From assembly GCA_032207245.1 (NCBI GenBank), contig CM063510.1:51905118-51969117 (forward strand): a stretch of DNA of 64,000 bases, in the 5' to 3' direction. The translations under genes were made by a program, and so were the position numbers. Below the pieces are notes generated by a model. That model ran no database searches. It saw nothing but the letters and a program-made list of their open reading frames with translations, and was not told the DNA's origin. Source of the stretch: Pardosa pseudoannulata. Taxonomy: Eukaryota; Arthropoda; Arachnida; Araneae; Lycosidae. Positions within the stretch are counted from its first letter, which is position 1. Each line of letters begins with the position of its first letter. Shown in pieces: positions 37,863 through 49,715 of the stretch.

Positions 37863-39145
37863 GCCATGGAAATAAACAACTATAAAGTCTTACACACTGA
37901 GGAACAGAAATTGTACTGTCTGTAGTTGGAAAATCAGGAATCTTTTAAAAGCTTAAAATAGACATATTGTGTAAGTAGTAATTTTTACTCTAACGCAAGA
38001 GTTTTCACTACTTTATTAACTCACTCCTCGAGTACCTCGAGTCTTCCACTTTTGTGAGGCAAGGTATGCTTTCCGTTTTGTATATGATTTCTTTTATATT
38101 TACTTGTCTTTGGTATGCACGTGTTCCATGTTTCCCTTTAAAACAACATTTATTAATCATCATTGTAATAATGTCAGTGCTACACACATTTTCTACGTTT
38201 TCATAACTTTTTCATAGTGATTAGATCCATGTTGAAAAACTTGAACAAGATCGTTGTTAAACTTCCCAAGTAAAGAGGGTGCACACAACTTGGAACCCAC
38301 CCATTCACATAATTTAACTCATCAAAGTATTTTTGACGTGCGAGATATGCATGTATACCTACGAATACGTCTTTCACTTTAACTAGTGAAAATTTATTCA
38401 GAGGTGTTAAAAATGGATATTTAAGGATTCAAAGCTACAGTGTTGTTCTACCTACCTACAGACGTAAAAGAGAAAATTGCTAAAATGCATACTTACAGAC
38501 GTAAATCAGAAAATTGTTAAAATAGTTTCAGTCATAAACGTTATAATTGCTTTCTTTAAGATTTGAAGATTTAAAGTTCTCACTATTGCAATACTAACTT
38601 TAAGTCTTGTTCATGAAAGTAAAAAACCCTTAAACTACCCAGGTTTGTTATGATATAGATACTTATTAATAAATCTAACGGCACGAGTATCCCAATCTAA
38701 ATATATGCCACTTGCAAATATTTACCTGAGGCAGCCATTGTTCCGTTTTAATCCGTTTCTATTCTCTAAAGAACGTTCAAATCAGAGCGAGAACAGGGCA
38801 CGTGCATGTTTCACAAAATGAGAAATGACTGCGGTAAACCACTGGAATAATTTTCGTCCCGGAGGATCCATTAGGAAGACATATTTCATGAGCCCGACGC
38901 ACATTTTGTCATCATTATTTGGGGCTCTTGAGTTACGAAGTCGATTCATTTGCAAATGAAACGAAACAAAAAAATAATAATCCACGCTGAAATGTTAATC
39001 TCCTTCTTAGGAAAATAGACAGGTTAAAATGAAAATGACGTCGCGCAAGTTGATTTATTTATATGAGACTAAAATAGTAAGAAGTATAGGTTGTTCATAT
39101 ATTCTGCTTCTTCTGTAGAATTGTTTACGATTTTCATTATTTGCT
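37863..39145. other. AT-rich sequence with one unassigned GC-richer patch
   Basis: A patch at about 38720-38985 is less AT-rich. On the minus strand it ends with CGGAACAATGGCTGCCTCAG followed by GTAAAT, which looks like a start codon context and splice donor. No protein family could be recognised from it, so it is not called as an exon. Confidence 0.4.
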
Positions 39146-39256
39146 TTAACCCCTTCCCTGTTTTGCCCATACGCCATACTGGCACAGTTTTCGGGTCTTT
39201 ACTCATTTGCCCGTACGGCAATCTGATTTCTATTTCGATTGCACTGTTTTGGCCGT

Positions 39257-39838
39257 ATTTTTTCCAATTTTTGTAACAAATTATTCGTATAGATGACGAT
39301 AGTAAATGATATTTTGCAGTTTATTGTATTTTCTACTCTGATTGGTTCAAAAGTGCGGGTTTTTTTCGCATGTTTTGTATCAGAAGACGAATTGTTATCT
39401 TTCCTTGTATAGCTTTCTGGTTATATTTTACTAACTGCCTGATAATTTTATTGATGTAAGTGTTGAATAATATATTTTTACTTTTAAAAAATAGATAATT
39501 CAGAGCTTGTGGAGCTAATTTCTTGTGATTCGAACTGTTTCAGCCTTATTTTTTCCAATTTTTGCAACAAATTATTCGTATAGATGACGATAGTTGTCCA
39601 GTAAATGATAGTTTGAAGTTTATTGTATTTTATACTCTGACTGGTTCAAAAGCGCGGGTCTTTTCGCATGTTTTGTATCAGAAGAAGAATTGTTATCTTT
39701 CAGTGTATAGATTTCTGGATATATTTTACTATCCGCCTTATAAATTTATTGATGTAAGAGTTGAATAATATATTTTTACTTTTAAATAATAGATAATTCA
39801 GAGCGTATGGAGCTAATTTCTTGTGATTCGAACTGTGA
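39257..39838. repeat. Tandem duplication of about 285 bp inside the piggyBac remnant
   Basis: TTTTTCCAATTTTTG, CGTATAGATGACGATAGT, GCATGTTTTGTATCAGAAGA and GAGCTAATTTCTTGTGATTC occur in the same order in both halves, with about 90% identity by eye. The second half alone connects to the longer transposase frame. Confidence 0.9.
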
Positions 39839-40106
39839 CTCAGAATCAGAAACTGAATTATCTGTAAATGATAGTAGCGAAAGTTTACTAGATGACCTGG
39901 ATAGTAGTAACTCTGATAGTAGTACAGATGAAATCAGTTAAGCAAGATAAATTTTTGAAATTAATTGTGATAATCCTTCGAATCCGCCTCCTAGATTTGC
40001 TTTCACTGGAATTCCAAAAATTAACTTGGATATCGATGAGACTAAAGGTAAACTTCAGTTTAATGATGCTCTCGTAGAACGAAAAGAAGTTGTAATAAAT
40101 GCTTAA
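39807..40106 (+). pseudogene. piggyBac transposase N-terminal remnant
   Basis: From ATG 39807 the frame runs 44 residues, MELISCDSNCDSESETELS then SLLDDLDSSNSDSS, to a stop at 39939-39941. It continues in the same frame after a second stop with NPSNPPPRFAFTG, IPKINLDIDET and FNDALVERKEV, ending at 40104-40106. In intact family members the acidic leader precedes a PFTG..GI..D segment that leads into FFDxxLxxxIVxETN, where this copy has FNDALVERKEV. About 100 codons of an expected 550 or more remain. Confidence 0.75.
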
Positions 40107-40253
40107 AAATATTAGAAATGTTAATTTTAATAACATATCTTTACTTAAAAATGTAAATTGAACAAAAATGTGACATTATTTTGACCAAATTCTGGAAAAA
40201 AATGAAACTGTCAAAGGGTTAAGAGTTTACTTTTTAAGCGTTAAGTTTATACA

Positions 40254-41000
<747 letters not shown>

Positions 41001-41266
41001 CAAACATACCTCAGCCAATGATTGAAGGACTTTTTAAACTTTGAAACAGTTCCATTTTAAATATAATAAATCCCTTTTTTCCAAAAGTATCAAAATTGTT
41101 AAAGTTAAAAAAAGTTCCTACTAATTTTAATACTGATGTAAACGATATATGGTAATATACGATAGTTCATATTTTATCTTGATTAATCCAATAATAACAT
41201 TCTGACTTGTAGAGTTTAAACGGTTTATACTCTTTGTTAAACCCGTAATTTAAGACAGTTTTTATG

Positions 41267-41444
41267 GTTTGGTTCGGTTTGGAGTGCTACGGTCTACTTT
41301 TTGCAACACGAGGGCTAATGAGACCGGGACCTACAGCTTAAAACCGATTCCGAACGGCTACGAACATCCATGCCACTGTGGGATTCGAACCCACGAACTC
41401 CGGTACCGAAGGCTAGCACCCTAAGCAATCGGCCATCGTTCGGT
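41267..41444 (-). mobile_element. tRNA-derived SINE, family 1, with perfect 13-bp target duplication
   Basis: GACAGTTTTTATG is repeated exactly at 41254-41266 and 41445-41457. On the minus strand the head CCGAACGATGGCCGATTGC, B box GGGTTCGAATCCCAC and the full family body are well preserved, making this the best reference copy of family 1 in the window. Confidence 0.93.
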
Positions 41445-41786
41445 GACAGTTTTTATGAATCCGAGTTACTGGAAAATTCTGAAGAATTCTGCGCAGAACT
41501 ATCCATAAACTGTAAAAGGATTTCTATGAATTTTAGAGATTACTTTATAGTTTAATGATAAATTTTCTACCGAATTCCAGAAATTTATGGGAATATAGGT
41601 TAAAGAAGCCTTACTTGAGAAGCCTTCTAAATATGGCTTAGAGCAAGCTTAAAATGTTTGTTTTGACGGGCAGTATTTTTCTGAGTATTCAATGAAATTA
41701 TGAAAAAAAAATTGAGAAATGTCTTTAAAATATAATATAATTATAAAATAATCCCCTTTTAAATGATAACAAAATACAATAATTAA

Positions 41787-42691
41787 CCCTTAAATGCCCA
41801 ATATTTTTTAAAAACTATTACAAAATTGTTTTGGCTTTTCTTTCTTAAATAAATAATGGGAAAATACTTGAAAAAATCATATTTTATTTCAAGTGCAGTT
41901 TATGGTTTAAAAATCGGTTTAAAATTTTAATTATTAAAATGGTTGTATATGGTTTAAAATTTTAAAATACAAGCACACATGAATTTTAATAACTATAATA
42001 AGGAATTTCCAAAAGATTATTTTAAAAGTAACTAATTCTTATTACAAATGACAGTTTTATTGCAAAATATTGCAAAAATCAATGTGGAATAGAAAATAAA
42101 TTGTTTACTTTATGATATTTGACGATATCAGTACAAATTATCCACAAAAACCTTTGTCACAATCTTTGAAAATGGCATAAAGCTCACTGTATATACATTT
42201 AAAAAATAAACTACAATGTTCAACTACTACAAAAGTAAACTACTTCTATTTAATATAGAAGAAAATAAAGCGAACAATTCTTATTTTCTTTTAAGCTTAG
42301 TGGAATTTTATGCCAAATGTTGGCAATTAGCAAACAGAAAAAATCTGGTTACAGCAAATATTTTACAGTTAAATATCCAAATAAAGTCATAAATATGGGC
42401 TACATACGTTAGATTTTTATATAATAGTTTTTACTTGGGTACTGCAGAACAAAATAGTACATTTTTAAGCTTCCAAAAAAGCACATGCAGCAAACAAATG
42501 AACGAATAAATCTATCTATATTCTTTAAAGATGTAAAGTCTCCATCTACATGTGGAAAATTTATTTCATAACATCTTCAGTATGTATGTTATTGGCAACA
42601 TTAAGTATTAGTGCTTCAATATTATTCTAATACGAAAACTAAACAAAGTATGTTGCCAAAAAGCAACATACCCGTCATAGGGTAATAAGGG
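41787..42691. mobile_element. Possible TTAA-type element with CCCTTA ends
   Basis: TTAACCCTTAAATGCCC begins at 41783, and ACCCTATGACGG/TAACCCTTATTACCC lies inverted at about 42668-42694 next to a 9-bp hairpin GTATGTTGC..GCAACATAC. The right flank reads GTAA rather than TTAA and the terminal repeat is imperfect. Nothing coding lies between. Confidence 0.35.
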
Positions 42692-43029
42692 TTACTATAG
42701 ATAATATTAAAATTACTAATTTTCTCAATTTGCTCTCCTAGATTCAGTCTCAATGTTTTTGACGATTTATAGGTTGCAGCAGGTATCCATTGTGACCTGT
42801 TTAGTTTTTACTTACCAATGGGTCTTTTTACCATTGCTTTCGATGGTGAAATTGAAGCTATTTCAGTGACAATTAAACAGCTATCGGTTCTTAGTCACTC
42901 TTATAAAAGAGCTGTCATCAAGAGCTTTTATGAATTATCAAAATAGTTTCCAAAGAATTTTATAATGTAGACTTATGATTAAGACACTAGCATATATAAA
43001 TTCTTTAAAGTAGATTCCTGCCCATTGTG

Positions 43030-44560
43030 TGCAATGAAGAGCCTCATACACTAACTAAATTGGGATTTTTGATTGAACAACGCATGAATCACCCTCTTTC
43101 TTTTCATACAGCTAAAATGTTTGCTAGGACTCTTAAGAAAACAAGATATGGTTCAACGTGCTACAAATACGAGATGGAGGATTTGGGGGGGAAGATAGAA
43201 CTGTTCCTAGTTTACTGAGAAACACTGCAGTGGCCCTTTTAGAGGTAAGACTAAGAAGGGAACTTTGATAGATCAACGCATGAATGGCTCTCTTTCATAT
43301 CATAAAACTAAAATGTTTGCTAATCGGACTCTTAAGAAAACAAGATATGGTTCAACGTGCTACAAATACGAGATGGAGGATTTGGAGGGAAGATAGAACT
43401 GTTCCCAGTTTTCCGAGAAATACTGCAATGGCCCTTTTTAGAGGTCTGACTAAAAAGGGAACTTTGATAGATCAACGCATGAATGGCTCTCTTTCATTTC
43501 ATACAGCTAAAATGTTTGCTAGGACTCTTAAGAAAACAAGATATGGTTCAACGTGCTACAAATACGAGATGGAGGATTTGGGGGGGAAGATAGAACTGTT
43601 CCTAGTTTACTGAGAAACACTGCAGTGGCCCTTTTAGAGGTAAGACTAAGAAGGGAACTTTGATAGATCAACGCATGAATGGCTCTCTTTCATATCATAA
43701 AACTAAAATGTTTGCTAATCGGACTCTTAAGAAAACAAGGTATGGTTCAACGTGCTACAAATACGAGATTGGAGGATTTGGGGGGGGAGAAGATAGAACT
43801 GTTCCTAGTTTACTGAGAAACACTGCAGTGGCCCTTTTAGAGGTAAGACTAAGAAGGGAACTTTGATAGATCAACGCATGAATGGCTCTCTTTCATATCA
43901 TAAAACTAAAATGTTTGCTAATCGGACTCTTAAGAAAACAAGATATGGTTCAACGTGCTACAAATACGAGATGGAGGATTTGGAGGGAAGATAGAACTGT
44001 TCCTAGTTTACTGAGAAACACTGCAGTGGCCCTTTTAGAGGTAAGACTAAGAAGGGAACTTTGATAGATCAACGCATGAATGGCTCTCTTTCATATCATA
44101 AAACTAAAATGTTTGCTAATCGGACTCTTAAGAAAACAAGATATGGTTCAACGTGCTACAAATACGAGATGGAGGATTTGGAGGGAAGATAGAACTGTTC
44201 CCAGTTTTCCGAGAAATACTGCAATGGCCCTTTTTAGAGGTCTGACTAAAAAGGGAACTTTGATAGATCAACGCATGAATCACCCCCTTTCATTTCATAC
44301 AATAAAATTTTTCCTAATCCGACTCTTGCGAAAACAAGATATGGTTCAACGTATTACAAATACGAGATTGAGGATTTGAGGGGAAAAGAGAACTGTTCCC
44401 AGTTTTCCGACAAGCACTGTAGTGGCTCTTTTTAGAGATCTGACTACACCAATGTTTAAAAGACCATCTCTACAGAATTGAAGTAGTGGATTCACCGGAC
44501 TGTGTTTTGAGTGACTCTAGTCCTCTAATGACTTTTAAAATTTAAATATTTGTGTTGTAC
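43030..44560 (+). repeat. 198-bp tandem array, seven copies, derived from a non-LTR retrotransposon ORF2 end
   Basis: CGCATGAAT starts units at 43081, 43277, 43476, 43672, 43875, 44073 and 44272 (spacings 196-203). Translations of successive units give VPSFPRNTAMALFRGLT. The unit just beyond the last full copy reads VPSFPTSTVVALFRDLT and, after a frame change, DHLYRIEVVDSPDCVLSDS (44462 onward). That pair matches the post-RNase H tail of non-LTR retrotransposons, where LPRNxAVALFRLxTGHDxL is followed by HLxRIGVVDSPxCxLC. So the array seems to have been amplified from the end of an ORF2 pseudogene. Short overlapping frames of 60-109 codons in the array are not independent genes. Confidence 0.75.
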
Positions 44561-46557
44561 TTTCTCAATGTGAGAACATTGTTAAAAAGTATTCGACATC
44601 CAGTAACTAATGGTTTAGGTGCTAATTGTTCAGCATTTGTAAAACAAATAAATAGGTTTCCAATGTTATTTTACCGCTTCAAGCAAGCTTCAAGCATCAT
44701 TTTTAAAATAATAAACATTAGTTGAGGTTTCATAACCTTAAATAGATCTTAATTTTAAAATCGAATTAAATTTATTGATCAGATCATTAATGAAGCAATA
44801 GAAAAAAAGTCACTCACTAAACATTTTGTAAGGAGAAGCAGATTGAAAAGTTCCTGATACATGCCTGATAAAATATAGCCTGTTAATTAGGTAATTTTTA
44901 GTCTTTTACATATATTAATTAGTTTACCTTATCATTTAAATCTTCTTACAAACTTTAGCTAAGTAAAAATGAAACTGAGATTACAAAATACTGATTAGAA
45001 CTTTAAAACTTTGTCTTTTAACATTTTTCGATGCGAAACTACCTGAAGAACTTTTAACTCTAAAAGCATCATTAAAGATTGATGATGCTTCTAAAGATAT
45101 ATATTACTTAAAAATTGAGTTTGCCTGTCGTTTTACAGAATGTGATATATCATCGCTATGTTTTAGTCCATATTATATTTACAAAGATATGCGGCTAATG
45201 AAGGTAAAAACCAGGGCTTTTATACCAAATATATCTTACAAGCAATGTTACCATCATTAATAAATATGTTGAAAACAAGTAAACTAGGATGAATTAACAC
45301 TAAAATAACGGTATACTTGATATAACTAGATTAACGGCGAGGTTCCATTTTAATCCTGTGTTATAAAACAGCATATTTAATGAGTCTTAAAGGATTTAAA
45401 TGTTAAAAAAATAAAATTAATTAGAATGAAATGTTATTTTTAAAATTAGTTCTCAACATATTAAAACATACCACATTAAAATCTTCCTTGTACAACGTGA
45501 TTATAGAACATGTTATAGAGCAGGCTTGACCAACCCAAAAGACTGAGAGAATGGGACTATTGTAATATTTTCAAATTCTTATTTTAAAATTAAATTGAAA
45601 ATTACTCATTTATTTTTCATTTTGAATAGTTTTCTTTAAAACTAACGCTGCTGTCACATTTATTATGTAGTTAATTATAAAGTGCACACATTTTAGATTA
45701 ATCTACTGTAAAATTAAAATATGCTTTTATTAGAAGTTACTTTATAGAAAAGAAATATCTTACTAAATGTTTTATGAAAATATTGTATTTAATGTATTAT
45801 ATATCTTCAACCTTTTTGCCAGAAGTATGTATTTTAGACAAACAAAAGTCAAATTCAGGACACATTTACACCGTAATGTAGTGGTTTAAAACACTCCAGA
45901 TTTTTAGCTATGTAAACTGAACTACAAAAAATATTTAACTTTCCTTAAACGGTATAAAACTGAAGAGTAATTTTTGTATTTTCGTCGTCATTTGTTTCTG
46001 TTAAATTAATGTTCACCTAGTTGGTAAAGAATTTAGTTTATGAATAGTCAAGAAAGGAAAAAAGTATATTAAAAAAATCAAGTATTGCGTCAGGAAAAAA
46101 AAAATTACCGGAGGAGTCAAAGTGACACTTTCAGTAATTCTAGTGATAAGTAGTCTTTCATTTGGGCCATGCTTAAGTAATACAGTTATACGCAATTTAT
46201 TAAATTTCGACTTTAAGGGAAAAGCACTATCGAAAAAATAAATACCAAAATGCTATTACCCTTTCACCTTCGGATGAACTGGAACGCTTTGGAAAAATAT
46301 ATTCTTCAGACACGATTTAAAAAAGGAGTCTCTCGGAACGAATAATAAATTTATTTACATGATCTGACGAAATACTTAACATAACAAGAACATTATACAT
46401 AGATTTAAAAAAAAGGAACAACTCAAAACCATAATCAAAAAACAAAACAAAAAAATCGTTCTTCCTCTTTCGTTGCCATTCGGTAAGGGAAAACTTTACA
46501 AAAAATACAAAAGGAAAAACACCATAGATCATAGTTCGTTTTTTCATTTCAGTAAAT

Positions 46558-46559
<2 letters not shown>
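44561..46559. other. AT-rich sequence, nothing recognised
   Basis: Two kilobases without a conserved frame, array or delimited element. Confidence 0.6.

Positions 46560-46639
<80 letters not shown>
46560..46639. repeat. (AT)n microsatellite abutting a Tc1-type element
   Basis: A perfect (AT)n tract of about 80 bases ends exactly at the TA that precedes the element. Confidence 0.95.
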
Positions 46640-46642
<3 letters not shown>

Positions 46643-47206
46643 GATGTCCCAAAAGGTCGTTTACAAACTTAACATGCTGGTCTGTCATATCATGATGAAC
46701 AAGATTTACATAGGAACTTGTGTCCGAAAATGCAAACTGTTACTGCTAGAGGGCAATAATTGCAGCAAAATTGCTGGATCAGTAGAGGCGGACCTCACTC
46801 CCCTGGATTTCTACCTGTGAGGACACATGAAGTCCATGGTGTACGAGACATGCTAACATCGAACATGGATCTTATCGGCATGATCGCGGAAGCGGCACCA
46901 CGTGTCCGTGACACTCTTGGCCAAATTGAACGGGTTCGTGAAACCATGCGCCGAGGATGTGAAACGTGCATTGTGGTTAAGGGAAACAATTTTGAGCATT
47001 TGCTGTCATGTAATCATCATCTGTAGTAAAAATCATGTTAACACCACTGTCGATATCTTTTTTTTTCTCCTGCTCCACACTTGTGATCACAGCACTCTAG
47101 CAGTCGCAGTTTGCATTTTCAGAGACAAGTTCCTATGTAAATCTTGTTCATCGTGATATGAAAGACCAGCATGTTAAGTTTGTAAAAAACCTTTTGGGAC
47201 TCCCTG
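46640..47206 (+). mobile_element. Tc1/mariner-type element, internally deleted, with about 110-bp terminal inverted repeats
   Basis: TA flanks at 46638-46639 and 47207-47208 enclose 567 bases. Ends CAGGATGTCCCAAAAGG and CAGGGAGTCCCAAAAGG continue as an inverted repeat through ACTTAACATGCTGGTCT, TACATAGGAACTTGT and CTGCTAGAG, about 110 bases at some 88% identity by eye. The interior retains the transposase C-terminus. Deletion of the N-terminal and most catalytic sequence makes it nonautonomous. Confidence 0.9.
46772..47026 (+). pseudogene. Tc1/mariner-type transposase C-terminal fragment
   Basis: One frame reads ADLTPLDFYL, then a stop and GHMKSMVYET, around the third catalytic Asp. After a frame change comes MDLIGMIAEAAPRVRDTLGQ, RVRETMRRGCETC and GNNFEHLL, the usual C-terminal end (..GGxxFEHLL) of DUF4817-type transposases. 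The catalytic Asp of LTPLDF is intact, but stop and shift show decay. Confidence 0.85.
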
Positions 47207-47211
47207 TAGAG

Positions 47212-47734
47212 AGAGAGCAGCAGTAGATCAGTTGAAAAAACGTCAATCACAAAACCGGAGGGTTGTGAGTTCAATGCTCGAGCAAAGATCAACCGTGTTT
47301 ATTAATCGCGGTGTGATTTTAAATTGGTTTGATTTGGTGCGCTACAATGTACTTTTTGCAACACGAGGGATAATGAGACCGGGATCCACTGCCGATTACG
47401 AACGGCTACAAACATCTATGCAACAATGGCATTCAAACCCACGAATTCTAAAATCGCAGATTAGCGCCCTAACCATTTACTCATCTATTCGAAATTAATG
47501 GTAGGGGAGGGACCTGAAAATGTTCGTAGTCCCAATTTCTGCCATGTTCATACGTTCAATCGCTACCGTTGGAGGTGGCAGTCTAAGCCTGGTCTTTTGA
47601 TTGGTTCCTGTTTCTAAATTACGAGGACCAAGCTCGGGCAATGTTACTAGCATCTGTATCATTCTTTATGCTACATGTATTCCTCGGTTGGTGCTAAATG
47701 AGTAACAGTATTCCAGCCATATCTTGTATAGAGA
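47212..47734 (+). mobile_element. SINE family 2, interrupted by a family 1 SINE
   Basis: Head 47212-47326 (AGTAGATCAGTTG, then GTTGTGAGTTCAATGCTCGAG) and tail 47494-47734 (GTTCGTAGTCCCAAT, TTACGAGGACCAAGC, TTCCTCGGTTGGTGCTAAAT) are collinear with the uninterrupted copy at 47938-48265. The gap is filled by the antisense family 1 copy. The head is tRNA-like but degraded. Confidence 0.75.
47327..47493 (-). mobile_element. tRNA-derived SINE, family 1, nested in SINE family 2
   Basis: It shows GGTTTGATTTGGTGCGCTAC at the tail side, then CAACACGAGGGATAATGAGA, and the degraded B box complement ATTCAAACCCACGAATTC. Flanking duplication is not clear, at most AAATT-like. Confidence 0.8.
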
Positions 47735-47937
47735 TAGTTGTCTGTATTGAACTGTATTTGAAGCAAAATATGTATATATAGATTATATATATAACTGTAC
47801 CAATCTAATTTTAAGTTATCTCCTTCGTCTCAATACATTTATTTTTCTAAGTTGAAAAGATCATTTATTTTCTTGAACTATTAATGAGACACAATATTTT
47901 ATGAATTATATTAAATTGTATTTTTTCTTTTGCTCTT

Positions 47938-48265
47938 CCGGAGCCACGGTAACTCAGCTGGCCAAGGCAGTTATCTCTTAACTGAAAGAATGCGAGTTCG
48001 GGGCTCGAGTCAGCCTAAGTTCCGCCATGTTCGTTAAAGGTGACTGGGGCACGTAAATTATATTCGTAGTCACAATATCCTCCAAGTTTTCAAACGATAC
48101 CTCTGGGGGTTTCAGGCCAAGTTTGGGAGTTTTCTGCTTGTACCCTGCTTCAAAATTAGGAGGACTTAGCGAGGATAGTGTTACTCACGTCCTTAGCCTA
48201 CCGCTTAAGCTACACTTGTTCCTCGGGTGGTTCTAAATGGGTAACATCTTTCCAGTCTTGTATTG
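47938..48265 (+). mobile_element. tRNA-derived SINE, family 2, uninterrupted copy
   Basis: GGAGCCACGGTAACTCAGCT resembles a tRNA 5' end and A box, and GCGAGTTCGGGGCTCGAGTC a degraded B box. The body contains TATTCGTAGTCACAATA, AAATTAGGAGGACTTAGC and TTCCTCGGGTGGTTCTAAAT, shared with the 47.2-47.7 kb copy. Confidence 0.78.
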
Positions 48266-48408
48266 GCATAAATTCATATAGTGCCTGCATTGCCAGCTGC
48301 GTTAGTAAAAAAATCTTTTCCTCTTCCTAGAAACAACTTTAAAATTTCAAAACTTTATAATAATAAAGACATTAGCAGTCCCTATTTACTTCAAACTATC
48401 TATTTATA

Positions 48409-49713
48409 CGAGGGTTGTAATTTAAGTAATGGTAACATAGGTATAAATAAATTTTTAACAAACTTACAAGTACAATTGCATTACATTACGTCTATGTAAT
48501 CACCAGCAAAGCTTATAACCTTTTGCCATATGTCGGGAAGCCATTGTAGACCAGTAGCAAGGTGTTGATTGTTGATTTGAGCAACTCAGCATCCTACTAC
48601 GTGGAGTACAGTTGAAATGTCATGAAATCAGTGACCTCGGAGGGATACCTTCAACTTTGGAAACAGATCGAAGTCACAGGGACTCATGTCGGGTAAGTAT
48701 AGAGAATGTTCCTTGTGATTTCCACTGCTACTGTCACAATAGGAGAGAGACATTGTTTGCGACATGGCAACAAGCGTTGTCATGCAATACGATAGGGAGA
48801 TTGTTGTACAATAAACGTAGACGTTTGCACCACATAGCCGGAAGCAGATGGTGATGTAGAAATGGGAATTATTAATCTGCGTTGACAGTTTGTCCTTCAG
48901 GTACAGCATGTGTAAGAATTACACCGTCCCAGTCGTAGGCCACAATCAGCATAACCTTCATCCGACTGGGTTTCTGTCGAATTTTTTGTAAACGAGGCGA
49001 ACCTTGGTGAATCTCTTCATTTGATTGGAGTTTTAATTCAGGCCCATAGGCACGTGCCTATGTCTCCTCAATGACGACAATACTCTGCAGAAATGCGTAT
49101 CTCTCCAAGAGGGTGCTAGCCAGTGCATACCGGTGCCATTTCTGTACTTCGGTTAGTCGATGTAGAAGCAATTTTCCTCATGTTCAGAGATTTATTCACT
49201 ATGCGCCACACTGTTTGATGACTCAGACCAACCTGTAAGGATAATTCTCGGACAGTCCATCAGTTAATCGGTATGTCCCTCCTATTGTAAGCAGGATGTT
49301 AATCTGCTCTTAAGAAATGGAGGGCCGACCTGTGCGTTGCAAATACGAATTCTCATTCCGACCCGAACGAAATGCTTAAACCCATTGTGCTACTGTTCTA
49401 TACGGTAAAGCATTTGTGCCACAGGCTTCGACTGATCCTCGATAGCATGCATTCTGTTGCATTTTTGACACAAGTAACCTCGATTTTAATCCACGACCGC
49501 TCATCACCTTTTGAAAACATGCTTTAGAGCTATGGAAACTTAACTCCTCACTTTAACGCCACACAACAACTATCTTACTAATCAGATCGACTGTTTATTG
49601 CACTCTACACATCGAAAACAGCGCCACTTCACCGCTCCCATATCCTATTTGCGCATGCTTGCCCTTCTGCGTATTTCAAGGTTAAGTTGCCACTATTTAA
49701 TTTACAACCCTCG
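48409..49713 (-). mobile_element. mariner element, full-length but dead
   Basis: TA at 48407-48408 and 49714-49715 encloses 1305 bases, the usual size of a mariner. Inverted ends are CGAGGGTTGTAATTTAAGTA and CGAGGGTTGTAAATTAAATA, continuing to TGG(C/T)AAC. On the minus strand decayed transposase segments appear in order: a helix-turn-helix region (about 49500-49330), THAVPEGQTVN near 48880-48900, IVLHDNACCHVANNVS near 48740-48800 and YLPDMSPCDFDLFPKLKVSLRGH near 48630-48700. Several frameshifts separate them. Confidence 0.9.
48628..49510 (-). pseudogene. mariner transposase pseudogene
   Basis: The start region reads MSGRGLKSRLLVSKMQQNA. The block with the second catalytic Asp survives as VLHDNACCHVANNV and the third as SPCDFDLFPKLK, both canonical for mariner (HDNAxxH and SPxDFDLFPxLK). 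The spacing between them was not measured precisely because of indels. At least three frame changes and several stops are visible, so no full protein is made. Confidence 0.85.
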
Positions 49714-49715
49714 TA

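Larger units (their letters stand above)
39150..40218 (+). mobile_element. piggyBac element, internally deleted, with transposase N-terminal remnant
   Basis: TTAA at 39146-39149 and 40219-40222 encloses 1069 bases whose ends read CCCCTTCCCTG and CAGTTTGACAG-class CCCTTTGACAG inward. The interior includes a tandem duplication of about 285 bases (39257-39540 and 39547-39838). After it, the plus strand encodes an acidic Ser/Asp/Glu-rich leader and a Pro-rich GIPKI segment typical of piggyBac transposase N-termini. The DDD catalytic core is gone. Confidence 0.8.

Noticed and set aside
38782..38985. 67-codon minus-strand frame as an HCN N-terminal exon
   Set aside because: It does not contain the conserved IHPxSxFRFYWD approach to S1 or any HCN N-terminal motif.
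43284..43613. Overlapping 60-109 codon frames across the 198-bp array as separate genes
   Set aside because: They are shifted readings of the same tandem unit derived from a retrotransposon tail.
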